A DNA stretch of 64,000 nucleotides from Listeria weihenstephanensis (GTDB taxonomy: Bacteria; Bacillota; Bacilli; Lactobacillales; Listeriaceae): positions 2,554,036-2,618,035 of the forward strand of contig NZ_CP011102.1 of the NCBI RefSeq assembly GCF_003534205.1, read 5' to 3'. The position numbers and the translations under genes are program-made. The first letter of the stretch is position 1; the number at the start of each line of letters is the position of its first letter. Under the pieces are notes generated by a model. It ran no database searches, was not told the origin of the DNA, and saw only the letters and a list, made by a program, of their open reading frames with translations. Shown here one piece after another: positions 1 through 9,394 of this stretch.

Positions 1-264
1 ATCGCGCCTGAATATCAAGGCCATAAATATGGAACACAACTTTTGGAACATGCCATCCATCACGTCACATCCTTACACAAAGATCAAATTATCACCAAAA
101 CAGCTAATTCCAGTATCCAAGCTTTGGCTTTTTATCAAAAACTAGGTTTTAGAATGATTGCTATTATTCCAGACTTTTTTACGAAGCATTATTCTGATCC
201 GATTTGGGAAAATGGAATTCTTGCCCAAGATCAAATTGTTTTATCTCGATTAATCGATACATAA
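1..264 (+). CDS. GNAT family N-acetyltransferase (3' part only)
   Basis: The reading frame is open from base 1, so the gene starts before the window. The first visible residues (PEYQGHKYGTQLL) match the acetyl-CoA binding motif A of GNAT acetyltransferases (Q-x-x-G-x-G/A), and the segment NSSIQALAFYQKLGF is the usual motif B of the family. It therefore transfers an acetyl group from acetyl-CoA to an unknown amine, probably in the cytoplasm. Only about 87 C-terminal residues are present. The substrate cannot be told from this fragment. Confidence 0.8.
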   Translation: MAPEYQGHKYGTQLLEHAIHHVTSLHKDQIITKTANSSIQALAFYQKLGFRMIAIIPDFFTKHYSDPIWENGILAQDQIVLSRLIDT

Positions 265-462
265 ACTGTGAGTTGTTTTTCCATATTTTGAATAAAACAG
301 GAAATTTAATATGTTTTTATTACGTTTTTTTAACAAATTCACTAAACTGTAACATATTGTACTAATTTTTCTTAGGTAAAGTATAATTTATGACTATTTT
401 TATTTCAAAAAATCTTTATAATAGAAGTAAGACCAATCGTTTAGAGAAGGGGAAATTAAATT

Positions 463-1161
463 ATGTATGTTGCTGATTTAGTAAAAAATTTTAATGGTGA
501 GAAATTAATTGAAAAAATTACAGAAATGGAAATTCCACACAAAACAGCGAGTTTCAAGAAAAACGAGTTAATTGTCGAGGAAGGAAAAATTGATACTCAC
601 TTTTACGTCGTCGAATCTGGCCTTATTTCATTCAGCTTGACGAACTCTGATAAGTTACCAGTTATTACTCGCTTTATGAATAGTAACAATTGGTTTGGAA
701 GTTCTAATTTTTTGTTAGACTCTCCTTTTCAATTTAATGTAACAGCTTTACGAGACACAAAGATACGTATTTACAACCGCAATGATATCCTACGTCTTTT
801 CCAAACGGATTCTGATGGTTTTTGGTTCCTTTATTTTGATGGGTACAACCAAGTGCATGAACGAAATGCTTTAATTGAGATTGCCCACCATGACCCGAGA
901 CGCCGCCTTATTTCTGCTTTGCTTTACATAGCGAATACGGTGGGAATCAAAACGGACGATGGCATTAGCTTTCCACGTGGCATTACGCAAAATCATTTAG
1001 CCTTAGTTTCGCAAGTACCAAGAACTAGAGCCAATGTCGAGCTACAAAAACTAAGAGAACTTGACATCATCCGACTAAAACCAAAACCAACTGTCATTCT
1101 GGACATCCTGAAACTTCGTGAACAGTTAGAAATCCACCGCACACCTCGTAATAATTCATAA
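463..1161 (+). CDS. Crp/Fnr (PrfA-like) family transcription regulator
   Basis: A 232-residue protein with an N-terminal cyclic-nucleotide-binding-like beta barrel (about residues 25-120) and a C-terminal winged helix (about 150-220) with the recognition-helix segment ITQNHLALVSQVPRTRANVEL. This is the size and layout of the Crp/Fnr/PrfA family, of which Listeria carries many paralogues. There is no cluster of cysteines, so it is unlikely to be an oxygen-sensing iron-sulphur Fnr. The start is supported by AGAAGGGGAAA upstream of ATG. It is a single-gene unit ending in a strong hairpin. The effector and targets are unknown; I see no PrfA-box palindrome in its own upstream region. Confidence 0.85.
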   Translation: MYVADLVKNFNGEKLIEKITEMEIPHKTASFKKNELIVEEGKIDTHFYVVESGLISFSLTNSDKLPVITRFMNSNNWFGSSNFLLDSPFQFNVTALRDTKIRIYNRNDILRLFQTDSDGFWFLYFDGYNQVHERNALIEIAHHDPRRRLISALLYIANTVGIKTDDGISFPRGITQNHLALVSQVPRTRANVELQKLRELDIIRLKPKPTVILDILKLREQLEIHRTPRNNS

Positions 1162-1170
1162 AGCCAAATA

Positions 1171-1224
1171 AAATAGAGTGCAAAATATAGCTGAAATACT
1201 CAGTCTATATTTTGCACTCTATTT
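1171..1224. terminator. Bidirectional intrinsic terminator
   Basis: A 19-bp perfect stem (1171-1189 with 1206-1224) rich in A/T at both feet. It serves the Crp/Fnr gene on the + strand and the convergent thioredoxin-like gene on the - strand, whose stop codon lies inside it. Confidence 0.85.
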
Positions 1225-1662
1225 TTGACTCTTCAACCATGTTTCCATTTCCGCTTGGTCATCCAAATCACCCTTATAACGATCCGTCTCAAGGCCGCGT
1301 GTGTAATAAATCAACGTCGGAACCACTCTGACACCCATCTGCTTAATGATCGCTGTGTAGTTCTTGTCAGCCTCCCTAGCCTTATCCGTATTATAATAAA
1401 AAGCCTGCCGATCCGTTGCTTCCAGTGCCTTCACAAGTTTCTTTTGAAATGGCTCGCAATCAGGACAAGTCGGCCGCCCAATATACACATACCCTGTTTT
1501 CTTATCCTCAAAAATCGCTTTCATGCCACTGTTCCCAATCGCTCTTAAAGGCTGCTCATTAGCCTCGGCCTTCGTATCCGCCAAATTCTTCGTATGCGTA
1601 TCAATAATTAACTGCACCCCAAGAATAAAAAGCGCTAACGCAACCACAGTCAGCAAAATCAC
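1219..1662 (-). CDS. Membrane-anchored thioredoxin-like protein
   Basis: A 147-residue protein with one N-terminal hydrophobic helix (residues 1-17), then a thioredoxin fold holding a CPDC active-site motif (in IGRPTCPDCEPF) and a cis-Pro region (VRVVPTLIYY). It resembles the thioredoxin-like 'bacteriocin transport accessory' proteins of Firmicutes. It should act outside the membrane in thiol-disulphide exchange; its partner is unknown. The start is GTG, chosen because GGAGG lies 6 bases upstream and the helix begins directly after it. It converges on the Crp/Fnr gene. Confidence 0.75.
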   Translation of the reverse strand: MILLTVVALALFILGVQLIIDTHTKNLADTKAEANEQPLRAIGNSGMKAIFEDKKTGYVYIGRPTCPDCEPFQKKLVKALEATDRQAFYYNTDKAREADKNYTAIIKQMGVRVVPTLIYYTRGLETDRYKGDLDDQAEMETWLKSQK

Positions 1663-1798
1663 TTTATACCTCCGAATAGAAATCCCCCCTTATAAAGTAA
1701 AATAAAAACGAGCAAAAATGCCCGTCTCTATTAATATCTTGTCTAGCATACTTATCAAAAACCTTGAATCCCCCGCTCCTTCGAACTCACCGCTGAAC

Positions 1799-1924
1799 CT
1801 CGGCGGAGTGAGAAGTGCTTAGATCCTAGGCAAAGCCGAGCACCGAAGCGGAACGTACGATTTGTACGAGAGCATCGGAGCACAGGCTTTAACGACGGAG
1901 ATAAGCGCTTATCACTCCGCCGAG
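1799..1924. repeat. 126-bp imperfect palindrome overlapping the glmM stop
   Basis: The left arm (1799-1860) and right arm (1863-1924) are reverse complements over most of their length. The outer 13 bp (CTCGGCGGAGTGA) pair perfectly, followed by paired blocks with small internal loops and a GTAC-centred tip. The glmM stop codon (1912-1914) and the last codons are within the right arm. It is far longer than an intrinsic terminator and has no U-run directly after it on the - strand. It could fold in RNA as a 3' structure of the cdaA-cdaR-glmM transcript, or be a MITE-like insertion. Confidence 0.75.
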
Positions 1925-3267
1925 AGCCCCATTTCGGAGATGACAACATTCGCGATACTATCACAGAAACGCTCTGTGTCTTCTGCTGATGCAGCTTCTA
2001 CCATGACACGAACAAGTGGTTCTGTACCAGAAGGTCGCACTAATACACGGCCATTTCCATTCATTTCTGCTTCTACTGCTGAAATCGCTGCATGTACTTT
2101 TACATTTTCAGTAACATGATTTTTATCGGTCACTCGAATATTTACTAATTTTTGTGGGAAGGTCTGCATTTCTGCCGCTAGTTCTGATAATTTTTTACCA
2201 GTTTCCTTCATAACATTTACTAATTGAATTCCTGTTAGAAGCCCGTCACCTGTTGTGATGTAATCAAGGAAAACGATATGTCCTGATTGTTCGCCACCAA
2301 GGCTGTAGCTTCCTTCGCGCATCGCTTCCACAACATAGCGGTCACCCACGGCAGTTTGGATAGCTTTAATACCTAGTTCCTCTAAACCTTTGTAGAACCC
2401 TAGATTACTCATAACCGTAGATACAATGGTATTATTTGTTAAGCGACCTTGTGATTTTAAATGTTTAGCACAGATGAACATGATTTTATCGCCATCGACA
2501 ATATCACCATTTTCATCCACAGCAATAACACGATCGCCATCGCCATCAAAAGCAAGACCAACATGCGCTGCTTTTTCTTTCACAAATTCTGCTAGTTTCT
2601 CTGGGTGTGTAGATCCAACGCCGGCATTGATGTTAAGACCGTTTGGTGAAGCTCCCATCGAACTTGTATCCGCATCTAGATCTGCAAATAGATGTGTTGC
2701 TAGTGAAGACGTCGCACCATGCGCGCAATCTAACGCAACATGCAGTCCAGCAAAGTTTCCTTCTACTGATTGTTTCAGATATTGTAGATACTTTTGTTTG
2801 CCTTCAAAATAATCACTTACTGTTCCAAGGCCATCATCACTTGGACGAGGTAAATCATCGCTTACGCCATCAAGCAGTGCTTCGATTTCTAATTCTTGGT
2901 CATCGGATAACTTGAAGCCATCTGAACCGAAAAATTTAATACCGTTATCTTCAACTGGATTATGCGAAGCTGAGATCATAACACTCGCTGCGGCACCTTG
3001 TGCTTTCGTTAGGTAAGCAACACCTGGTGTCGAAATCACCCCTAGACGCATTACTTCAATTCCAACTGAGACAAGTCCTGCTATTAAGGCGGATTCTAAC
3101 ATCTCACCTGAAATTCTTGTATCTCTTGCTACTAAAACTTTTGGGTGTTCACCAACGTGTTTTGTTAGTATATATCCTCCAAATCTTCCTAAACGAAAAG
3201 CTAGCTCTGGAGATAATTCTTTGTTTGCGACACCTCTAACACCATCAGTACCAAAATATTTTCCCAT
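1912..3267 (-). CDS. glmM: Phosphoglucosamine mutase
   Basis: GlmM converts glucosamine-6-phosphate to glucosamine-1-phosphate, the step that feeds UDP-GlcNAc and peptidoglycan synthesis. The 451-residue protein has all hallmarks: N-terminal FGTDGVRG, active-site serine in ISASHNP (Ser101), the magnesium loop DGDGDR (about 240-245), GEQSGH, and the phosphate-binding RPSGTEP near the C terminus. It is third in the cdaA-cdaR-glmM operon; in related bacteria GlmM binds and inhibits CdaA. A 222-base gap precedes it with a TATAAT box at 3400-3405 (minus strand), so it may also have its own promoter. The start is preceded by AGAAGGAG. The stop codon lies inside a long palindrome. Confidence 0.97.
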   Translation of the reverse strand: MGKYFGTDGVRGVANKELSPELAFRLGRFGGYILTKHVGEHPKVLVARDTRISGEMLESALIAGLVSVGIEVMRLGVISTPGVAYLTKAQGAAASVMISASHNPVEDNGIKFFGSDGFKLSDDQELEIEALLDGVSDDLPRPSDDGLGTVSDYFEGKQKYLQYLKQSVEGNFAGLHVALDCAHGATSSLATHLFADLDADTSSMGASPNGLNINAGVGSTHPEKLAEFVKEKAAHVGLAFDGDGDRVIAVDENGDIVDGDKIMFICAKHLKSQGRLTNNTIVSTVMSNLGFYKGLEELGIKAIQTAVGDRYVVEAMREGSYSLGGEQSGHIVFLDYITTGDGLLTGIQLVNVMKETGKKLSELAAEMQTFPQKLVNIRVTDKNHVTENVKVHAAISAVEAEMNGNGRVLVRPSGTEPLVRVMVEAASAEDTERFCDSIANVVISEMGLSAE

Positions 3268-3489
3268 TTTATAATTCGCTCCTTCTTAATTAAGAGGTTG
3301 GCCATACAGCTGTTTTGTTCCCTATTTCCATTTGCTTCAAGCATCTATGGATTTAGACCAACTTTTTTATGTCATTACTTTTTCTTCATGTATACTTCTA
3401 TTATAACTGTTTTTAAACTTTTTTACACCTAATCGTATGTAAGAACCCGATGAATGACCGCCTAATGCGATTATCCACCAGGCCATAGC

Positions 3490-4908
3490 TTAAGTTGAGG
3501 CCGTGTCGGTTGCATCTGCAATTTTTTTGATAACCTGTATTTCTGCTTTAGATTGGGATAAGGAAAAGGTTAGTTTGGTTGCTAAGCCATGCACGGTTAG
3601 CGTAACTGTATGCGTTCCTTCTTGCAGGCCTGTCAAATCTGCCACAACATTGAAATCATTACGTCCAACGGCATCAAGCTCTTTTTGCAATCCGCTAATC
3701 GTGATATCTACTTTTCCACTGGTCGGATCTAAAAATTCGGTATTAAACGTACTGGAATTAGTTAATCCGACGATGCTGATAGGAACTTGCTTAAATTCTG
3801 TAGAGGCTTCTTTGTCGGCCGTGTCGTCGGTTGTATCCTCTTTACTATCATCTGTTGCTGTATCTTTCTTATCAGTGCTCGTATCTGGAACCTTAGTTGT
3901 TGTATCCTCTTCGCTTGGTTGACCAGTGTCCTCATTTACCTCACTAGAACTCTGGTCACTCTGCTTTTTTCCAGTTTTTATTTTAACCTTCACCGTTGAC
4001 GGCGTAACCGATGTTGCACCAGTTGGAACAGGAACGGTCACTTCAATCGTTTTATCAGCTGTGATTTGTGTTACATCAATCGGAATAGTGATCTGTTCGA
4101 TTTTATCTGTGACAGTGTCTGGCCCAATAATGGTTACTCTTCTGTCATCTGAGGTTATACTAGAAATCGTTACTGTTTTATCTGCTGGACTGCCACTTTG
4201 TGTAAAGCGTAACGGTACTGTCTTCCCAATCTTACTTACAGGTACATTTACTTCGACTTCCCCAGGATCAATTTCGACATCTAGTTTGTTCAAATTCACA
4301 TCAAAAGCGCTAACGGTAGCCTTGGTCGTAAAGCTGCTCGTCTGATCTTTTTCATCGGAAACTGTCGCCTTAACGTAAGCAATTTGATCCAATGTCGCTT
4401 GTGAACCAGTAATGGAGACTTTTTTCGGATCTGTCGTTAAGTCACCAGCCTCATAGCCATCTGCAATAACGGATTTATTTAATTCCACATCTACCGAATA
4501 TTTTTTAGTGACTTTTTCAGATAACGTTACCTTGGCTGTTGCCGGATTAATTGTTGATTTAAGGCGATCAGATAAGTTTTTCACCTCTATTTTGACGCTT
4601 TGTGTTCCGGCTTTGGCATTAGTCAGATCAATATATGCGATAACGTTCGCCTGAGATTTGGCCAGTTGTACCAGACCTTTTGTACCTGTTACTGTCACAT
4701 CGACTGTATCTGGCACACCACTAACGGTCATATTGTCCTTATCATAATATACTTCCACGGGCACGTTGTTAATAACATCCACGTAGGTAGCATCTGTCAT
4801 ACTCAACGTTTTATCCCCAGTCGATGTTACGGATGTAAAGAGAACGGCCGCAAAAATGAGTGATATAATCCGTACTGACCATTTATTTGTTAAAATACGA
4901 TCCATCAT
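3490..4908 (-). CDS. cdaR: CdaA regulator, YbbR-domain protein
   Basis: CdaR modulates the diadenylate cyclase CdaA from the outer face of the membrane. The 472-residue protein has an N-terminal membrane helix (about residues 10-26) followed by repeated YbbR beta domains; several copies of the V-x-V-T-G-x-x-x-L/V pattern are visible. Between about residues 310 and 375 lies a low-complexity Ser/Thr/Asp/Glu/Lys linker before the last YbbR domain. The gene overlaps the end of cdaA by 4 bases, so the two are translationally coupled. Two adjacent ATG codons could start it; the first is used here. Confidence 0.95.
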   Translation of the reverse strand: MMDRILTNKWSVRIISLIFAAVLFTSVTSTGDKTLSMTDATYVDVINNVPVEVYYDKDNMTVSGVPDTVDVTVTGTKGLVQLAKSQANVIAYIDLTNAKAGTQSVKIEVKNLSDRLKSTINPATAKVTLSEKVTKKYSVDVELNKSVIADGYEAGDLTTDPKKVSITGSQATLDQIAYVKATVSDEKDQTSSFTTKATVSAFDVNLNKLDVEIDPGEVEVNVPVSKIGKTVPLRFTQSGSPADKTVTISSITSDDRRVTIIGPDTVTDKIEQITIPIDVTQITADKTIEVTVPVPTGATSVTPSTVKVKIKTGKKQSDQSSSEVNEDTGQPSEEDTTTKVPDTSTDKKDTATDDSKEDTTDDTADKEASTEFKQVPISIVGLTNSSTFNTEFLDPTSGKVDITISGLQKELDAVGRNDFNVVADLTGLQEGTHTVTLTVHGLATKLTFSLSQSKAEIQVIKKIADATDTAST

Positions 4909-5726
4909 TTTTTACCGCCTCCTTTCCATTTGCTGAAAATAGACGGTTTCTTTTGCATTGGTACAACGAGATCTTGTTCGAGAATTTCATGCAAGCGCTC
5001 AGGTGTGACTTCACGGAAAAGTTCCCCACCTTTTGTAATAGAAATGCCACCCGTCTCCTCGGAAACAACAATGGTGATGGAGTCAGTTACTTCACTAATA
5101 CCAAGTGCTGCCCTATGCCTTGTGCCAAGTTCTTTGGAAAGAAATGGACTGTCTGAAAGCGGTAAGTAACCCGCCGCCGCCGCGATTTTATTGCCTTTTA
5201 TAATAACGGCACCATCATGAAGTGGCGTATTTGGAATAAAGATATTGATTAAAAGTTGAGAAGAAATATCCGCATCAAGCGCTATCCCCGTTTCGATATA
5301 ATCGTCCAGCCCTGTTCCACGCTCCACCGAAATAAGTGCGCCAATACGACGTTTACCCATGTAACTAACCGATTTCTCAATAGAATCAATCAAATGTTGC
5401 TGTTCTTTCTCACGCTTTGAACCTGCTTTCGTGAAAATACTACCACGCCCAAGTGTTTCAAGAGCACGACGCAATTCTGGTTGGAAAATAATAATAATAG
5501 CTAAAAAGCCCCATGTTAAAATCTGATCGGTAATCCACCCCACTGTTTGGAGTCCTAAGAAACTACTGACAAGCTTAACAATGACAATAATAAAAATACC
5601 TTTTAAAAGCTGTACCGCTTTTGTCCCACGGATCAACATAATTAATTTATATATGACAAACCATACTACTAAAATATCAATAACATTTGCTAAATAGTGC
5701 AAAATTGATCCGTCTGAGAAGTTCAT
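4905..5726 (-). CDS. cdaA: Diadenylate cyclase (c-di-AMP synthase)
   Basis: CdaA condenses two ATP into c-di-AMP, the second messenger that controls potassium transport and osmolyte uptake. The protein has three N-terminal membrane helices (about residues 8-80) and a DAC domain with the DGA motif (171-173) and RHR motif (203-205). I start it at 5726, giving 273 residues, because ATGGAGGCGG lies just upstream; the longer open frame from 5780 has no good ribosome site. First gene of cdaA-cdaR-glmM. In this window it sits with KimA and Kup, members of potassium importer families tied to c-di-AMP in other Firmicutes. Confidence 0.96.
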   Translation of the reverse strand: MNFSDGSILHYLANVIDILVVWFVIYKLIMLIRGTKAVQLLKGIFIIVIVKLVSSFLGLQTVGWITDQILTWGFLAIIIIFQPELRRALETLGRGSIFTKAGSKREKEQQHLIDSIEKSVSYMGKRRIGALISVERGTGLDDYIETGIALDADISSQLLINIFIPNTPLHDGAVIIKGNKIAAAAGYLPLSDSPFLSKELGTRHRAALGISEVTDSITIVVSEETGGISITKGGELFREVTPERLHEILEQDLVVPMQKKPSIFSKWKGGGKK

Positions 5727-5904
5727 AAATCCGCCTCCATTTTCAAAAGCAAGCCCACGTTCACTTTGCCATTTTTTCATTCCTAAGCTGTTGAAAATTG
5801 CTTATACTTGCCATTATAGCACAGAATTAGAGGTGGAAAAAGATTTGTGATAGCAAAAATAAGAAAGATTTGTTTAAGAATTGATAAAGAATTGTGTTCT
5901 ATGT

Positions 5905-5948
5905 ATAGAGCCAGCAAAATCAATGATTCTCGACTTCGCTGGCTCTAT
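5905..5948. terminator. Hairpin between cdaA promoter region and the PTS operon end
   Basis: An 11-bp perfect stem (ATAGAGCCAGC with its complement) with a 22-base loop, followed by a T-rich stretch on the + strand. It lies directly after the last gene of the - strand PTS operon. The U-run is weak in that direction, so termination strength is uncertain. Confidence 0.55.
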
Positions 5949-5952
5949 CGTT

Positions 5953-6153
5953 TTATTTTCTAGCACTTTTTTGTTCTGCTACTATTTCTTTGAAGCTTCG
6001 GTTACGCTTAGGATATTTTTTACGATAGAAATATTGAGCTATCACGGCTAAAACTAAAGCAATGGCTGTTAATAGAAGCGAGTTTCTCAAAATACCTATC
6101 GAAAGTAGCAGTGCACCCGTAAATAAGCTTGTATTGAATAACCATTTTTCCAT
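5953..6153 (-). CDS. Small two-helix membrane protein
   Basis: A 66-residue protein with two hydrophobic segments (about residues 7-23 and 26-42) and a strongly basic tail containing FYRKKYPKRNR. It starts 6 bases after the end of the aldolase gene, so it is probably the last gene of the PTS operon. I do not recognise a family. A role as a small accessory of the PTS membrane component is possible but only inferred from position. Confidence 0.6.
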   Translation of the reverse strand: MEKWLFNTSLFTGALLLSIGILRNSLLLTAIALVLAVIAQYFYRKKYPKRNRSFKEIVAEQKSARK

Positions 6154-6159
6154 ATCTAT

Positions 6160-6810
6160 CTACTCCTCTAAGTTGTAGTTCAGAGCCATATCCTGTTCTA
6201 ATTTCTTGATATTTAAAGCATCAAAAACAAGCGCTTTTTCGGCGATATAGGCGTTGTACTCGATGCGTTCTAGTAGATCGTATGCTTTGTGTAAACTAGT
6301 ATCTAGAACGACGATTCCGTGTTTATTAAGCAGACTTGCGCTTGGTACAGCGTCTTTTCCGAGCGCAATAACATGCTTACGAACAATTTCAGCTAACTCG
6401 GGGCTTGTTGCTGGTGCAAAATCAAGTGTTGGAATGACGCCTAATTTTTGCGTAGCTTCTGTTAAGTTTGGCAGCTCCATTCCGAGCGTCGCGAACAACA
6501 TTGATTCTTTTGGATGCGCATGAAGCACACAACCGATCTCTGGATTTTCAACGTAGCAAGCCCGGTGCAAATTGATCTCACGCGTTACCCGTCCATCGCC
6601 TTCCACTACCTCATTATTGTTATCTACCACCAGAATTTCATAAGGCGACAAGTCGCATAACCGGGCTTGACTCATCAACGTTGGTGTCATGATAATGTGT
6701 TCTTCATTCATACGCACCGATACATTTCCACCCGCGGCGTTCGTTTCAAACCGGTCAAACATCACCTTTACTACTTTTGCTAAATCTTCACGTTCTTTTT
6801 GATATAACAT
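6160..6810 (-). CDS. Class II aldolase/adducin (AraD/FucA-type) sugar-phosphate aldolase
   Basis: A 216-residue zinc-dependent aldolase of the AraD/FucA family, which cleaves or epimerises sugar phosphates such as L-fuculose-1-phosphate, giving DHAP and an aldehyde. The zinc histidines are visible in CVLHAHPKESM and in LLNKHGIVVLD; an early glycine-rich stretch (AAGGNVSVR) matches the phosphate-binding region. It sits downstream of the PfkB kinase gene by 6 bases, and is probably the cleavage step for whatever sugar the PTS brings in. Which ketose phosphate is used cannot be told. Confidence 0.82.
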   Translation of the reverse strand: MLYQKEREDLAKVVKVMFDRFETNAAGGNVSVRMNEEHIIMTPTLMSQARLCDLSPYEILVVDNNNEVVEGDGRVTREINLHRACYVENPEIGCVLHAHPKESMLFATLGMELPNLTEATQKLGVIPTLDFAPATSPELAEIVRKHVIALGKDAVPSASLLNKHGIVVLDTSLHKAYDLLERIEYNAYIAEKALVFDALNIKKLEQDMALNYNLEE

Positions 6811-6816
6811 ATTTCC

Positions 6817-7749
6817 TCACATCTCCTCAACTTCAATTATTGTCACTTGCTCTTTCAAAATTTCTGCTTCCACCATGCTAAATGTAGAGCTGTCAGCGTG
6901 CATTACTTTACTTGCCGAGCAACCCGTCGCGCGCTTTAAGATTTCCTGCAACGGTAATTGATCGGAAATACCTGCGATGAAAGCCCCCACAAAACAGTCA
7001 CCTGCTCCAGTATCATTTTTCTCCAAAACTTGCGGTGCTATGATGCGATATACCCTTCCCTGATGCGCGCAGTAAGAACCTTCGCCACTTAGCGATACGA
7101 TTAAATAGCGAATATTCTTCGCCAACAGATTTATGTTTTCTACAAGCGTCTTTGTTTTATCCACTAAAATTTCTTCTATCTCATGTTCATTTGGTTTGAT
7201 AAAATCAACGCCTATTTTTACGGCAACATGCAAATATGCGCCCGATACATCACATGCTACGAAGCAACCCGTGGCCTTTACTGCTTTTAAAAGTGTTCCA
7301 AAATCGGCAAGTGTAAAGTTTGGTGGCGGTGAACCAGCGATGACAACGATATCCTCTTGTGTCACTTTTTGGCGAATCTGCTCCAATAATGCGATTTTAT
7401 TAGCTTCACTCGTTGGAAATCCGGCTTCTGGCATCATAATGCTACCACTTGATTCCTCACTAATGATGACAAAACTAGTTCTTGTTCGTGCCCCGTCCTG
7501 AACTAAAAAATCATGCGCGATCTGCTTTTCGGACAAAATACTGTATAACGCTGCCCTATTTTGCGAGCCGACAATGCCTAATGCTTCATTTTTAATAGAA
7601 AATTTACTTAGTACCCCTGAAACGTGAAGCCCCTTTCCGCCACAATCCCACTCACTTCGAATAATGCGGTTAGCTTGGCGTTTTTCAATATCATTTTTTA
7701 CAAATAAGAGTTGGTCAATCGCAGGATTCAATGTAATCGTATAAATCAT
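6817..7749 (-). CDS. PfkB-family sugar kinase (1-phosphofructokinase / tagatose-6-phosphate kinase type)
   Basis: A 310-residue PfkB kinase of the FruK/LacC branch. The N-terminal TITLNPAIDQ motif, the substrate-loop segment CGGKGLHVS, and the C-terminal anion-hole/catalytic motif NDTGAGDCFVGAF are all present. Members phosphorylate ketohexose phosphates to bisphosphates using ATP. The start codon overlaps the stop of the IIC gene by 4 bases, so it belongs to the PTS operon. Pairing with an AraD-type rather than FbaA-type aldolase is unusual and leaves the pathway open. Confidence 0.85.
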   Translation of the reverse strand: MIYTITLNPAIDQLLFVKNDIEKRQANRIIRSEWDCGGKGLHVSGVLSKFSIKNEALGIVGSQNRAALYSILSEKQIAHDFLVQDGARTRTSFVIISEESSGSIMMPEAGFPTSEANKIALLEQIRQKVTQEDIVVIAGSPPPNFTLADFGTLLKAVKATGCFVACDVSGAYLHVAVKIGVDFIKPNEHEIEEILVDKTKTLVENINLLAKNIRYLIVSLSGEGSYCAHQGRVYRIIAPQVLEKNDTGAGDCFVGAFIAGISDQLPLQEILKRATGCSASKVMHADSSTFSMVEAEILKEQVTIIEVEEM

Positions 7750-9092
7750 CCTAACTGCTCCAATTCAGCCGTTCGTTTACGCATAACTTTCACATAGAAA
7801 ACAAGTAATACGAGCCAACCAGCGAGCATTAAAAGCCCGATTATCGAGAACTTACTTGCTTCGGCCATGATATAGCGGAAAACAGGATATTCAAGTGTAC
7901 TCCACGTTATTTCTTGCCCAGGTTGCAGTGAGATAGCTTTGGTTGAATTCGCCAAATCCGTGATGGTTCCCGCGAAAAAGGTGGCTACATATAGGAAAAC
8001 TGGCGTGGTGACGACACCTAGAATAATCATTCGCAACAAGTTGCCTCCAGTCACAACGAGTGCCGGTGCACAAAGCGAGATATTCAAAATTCCCGCAAAT
8101 GGCAAGACGCCGTTTCCTGGTAAGATGAGTGCAAAAATAAGCGTGACTGGCACCATGATAACTATGGCAACCCATACTTCACTACATCCTGCTAAAATCG
8201 GCCAATCGAGACCAATAAAGAGCTCGCGGTCTTTAAATCGTCTTTTCATATAATCAGAAATGCCATCTGATAACGGTGATAAAGCTTGCATAAACAATTT
8301 GGCAACCATCGGAAACAGCGTTAAAGCAGCTGCAGCTTGCATCGCTAGCATCAAGGTTTTCGCAATATCATAACCCGCCGCAATACCAAGCAATGCCCCA
8401 ACGATAAAGCCCATCACATGATTCTCGGCAAAAATCCCAATCTTATCCTTCAGCGCATTCGCGTCCATATTTTTGCGTAAAGCAGGAATCTTCTTAAGTA
8501 ACCAATCGATCGGCATCAACACGACACAGAAAATCATCATACTATGCGAAACTGTCACACCTGGAATCCCATTAAGCTCCTGTATTTGGCGTTGGTTCGC
8601 GTCGCATAAAATTAATTCTGTCACGACCTGAACCGCCGCTACGGCAAATGCTAAATAAACATTATGCGTCACACCGACAATAAGGACCGCCGTCAAAATT
8701 TTACCCCATACGTTCCACAAATCCACATTCAATGTCTTCGTTGCGTTAAATGCAAGCATAATCGCATTAATTCCTAGCTGCAATGGGAACATCAGAAATG
8801 CGAGCGGCCAAGCCCAAGCAAGCGTCGCCATCGATGTCCAACCACCATCTAAAATTGTCAGCTCAATCCCTGTTCGCTCCGCCAAACCTTGTGCGGCAGG
8901 GGTTAACGCCTCAATCATAAAGCCGATAACAATATTCATACCAAGAAATGCGACACCTAAGATAATTCCAGCACTAACTGCATCCTTGACCTTCATTCTC
9001 ACAATCAAGCCGATAATAATCATCAACGCCGGTACAAAAACAGCCGCACCTAAATTCAAAATAAATTCTACAACAGATTGTAATGATCCCAT
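7746..9092 (-). CDS. PTS galactitol-family EIIC transporter
   Basis: A 448-residue polytopic membrane protein of the galactitol (EIIC-GAT) PTS family. Recognisable stretches include the early LGAAVFVPALMIIIGL helix, FLMFPLQLGINAIM, and FIGLDWPILAGCSEVWVA. It forms the sugar channel and works with the separate IIB and IIA genes just upstream. About ten hydrophobic segments are visible. It is 26 bases downstream of the IIB gene and overlaps the kinase gene. The sugar or polyol substrate is unknown; no dehydrogenase is encoded here, which argues against a simple galactitol pathway. Confidence 0.9.
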   Translation of the reverse strand: MGSLQSVVEFILNLGAAVFVPALMIIIGLIVRMKVKDAVSAGIILGVAFLGMNIVIGFMIEALTPAAQGLAERTGIELTILDGGWTSMATLAWAWPLAFLMFPLQLGINAIMLAFNATKTLNVDLWNVWGKILTAVLIVGVTHNVYLAFAVAAVQVVTELILCDANQRQIQELNGIPGVTVSHSMMIFCVVLMPIDWLLKKIPALRKNMDANALKDKIGIFAENHVMGFIVGALLGIAAGYDIAKTLMLAMQAAAALTLFPMVAKLFMQALSPLSDGISDYMKRRFKDRELFIGLDWPILAGCSEVWVAIVIMVPVTLIFALILPGNGVLPFAGILNISLCAPALVVTGGNLLRMIILGVVTTPVFLYVATFFAGTITDLANSTKAISLQPGQEITWSTLEYPVFRYIMAEASKFSIIGLLMLAGWLVLLVFYVKVMRKRTAELEQLG

Positions 9093-9118
9093 TTTGCACT
9101 CTCCCTGTTTTCAATATG

Positions 9119-9394
9119 TTATTTTAGAGCATCCATCAACTTCTGAATTTCTTCTTCCATGCCCATCCCTGTTAAAAACGCAATCCCATTTAGTGTTGGA
9201 ATATCGTAATCTTTGCTGGCCTTTGTAATGGCAACATACACGTCACTTGTGCGGATATGCTGGTCCAGTGATTTAATATCTACAGCTTCCACATTCGCGC
9301 GTACGCCACGCTCTTTCAAAATCCGTTCCACTTTTGACGCTACCGTCTGACTCGTTGCTACGCCTGATCCACATGCTACAATAACCTTTTTCAT
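9119..9394 (-). CDS. PTS galactitol-family EIIB component
   Basis: A 91-residue cytoplasmic IIB protein. It starts with VIVACGSGVATSQTVASKV, where the cysteine is the phosphorylated residue of the GatB family. It receives phosphate from the IIA protein and passes it to the sugar during import through EIIC. Its start overlaps the IIA stop by 4 bases. Confidence 0.92.
   Translation of the reverse strand: MKKVIVACGSGVATSQTVASKVERILKERGVRANVEAVDIKSLDQHIRTSDVYVAITKASKDYDIPTLNGIAFLTGMGMEEEIQKLMDALK

Noticed and set aside
265-462. PrfA-box-like palindrome upstream of the Crp/Fnr gene
   Set aside because: No TTAACA-NN-TGTTAA palindrome is present; only AT-rich sequence with TATAAT-like hexamers at 382-387 and 417-422.
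1755-1964. 69-codon frame across the glmM palindrome
   Set aside because: It is created by the palindrome and overlaps the glmM end; the translation is Arg/Ser-rich without any gene-like feature.
3503-4345. Frames of up to 139 codons opposite cdaR
   Set aside because: Shadow frames of the repetitive YbbR-domain gene; no ribosome site or family motif.
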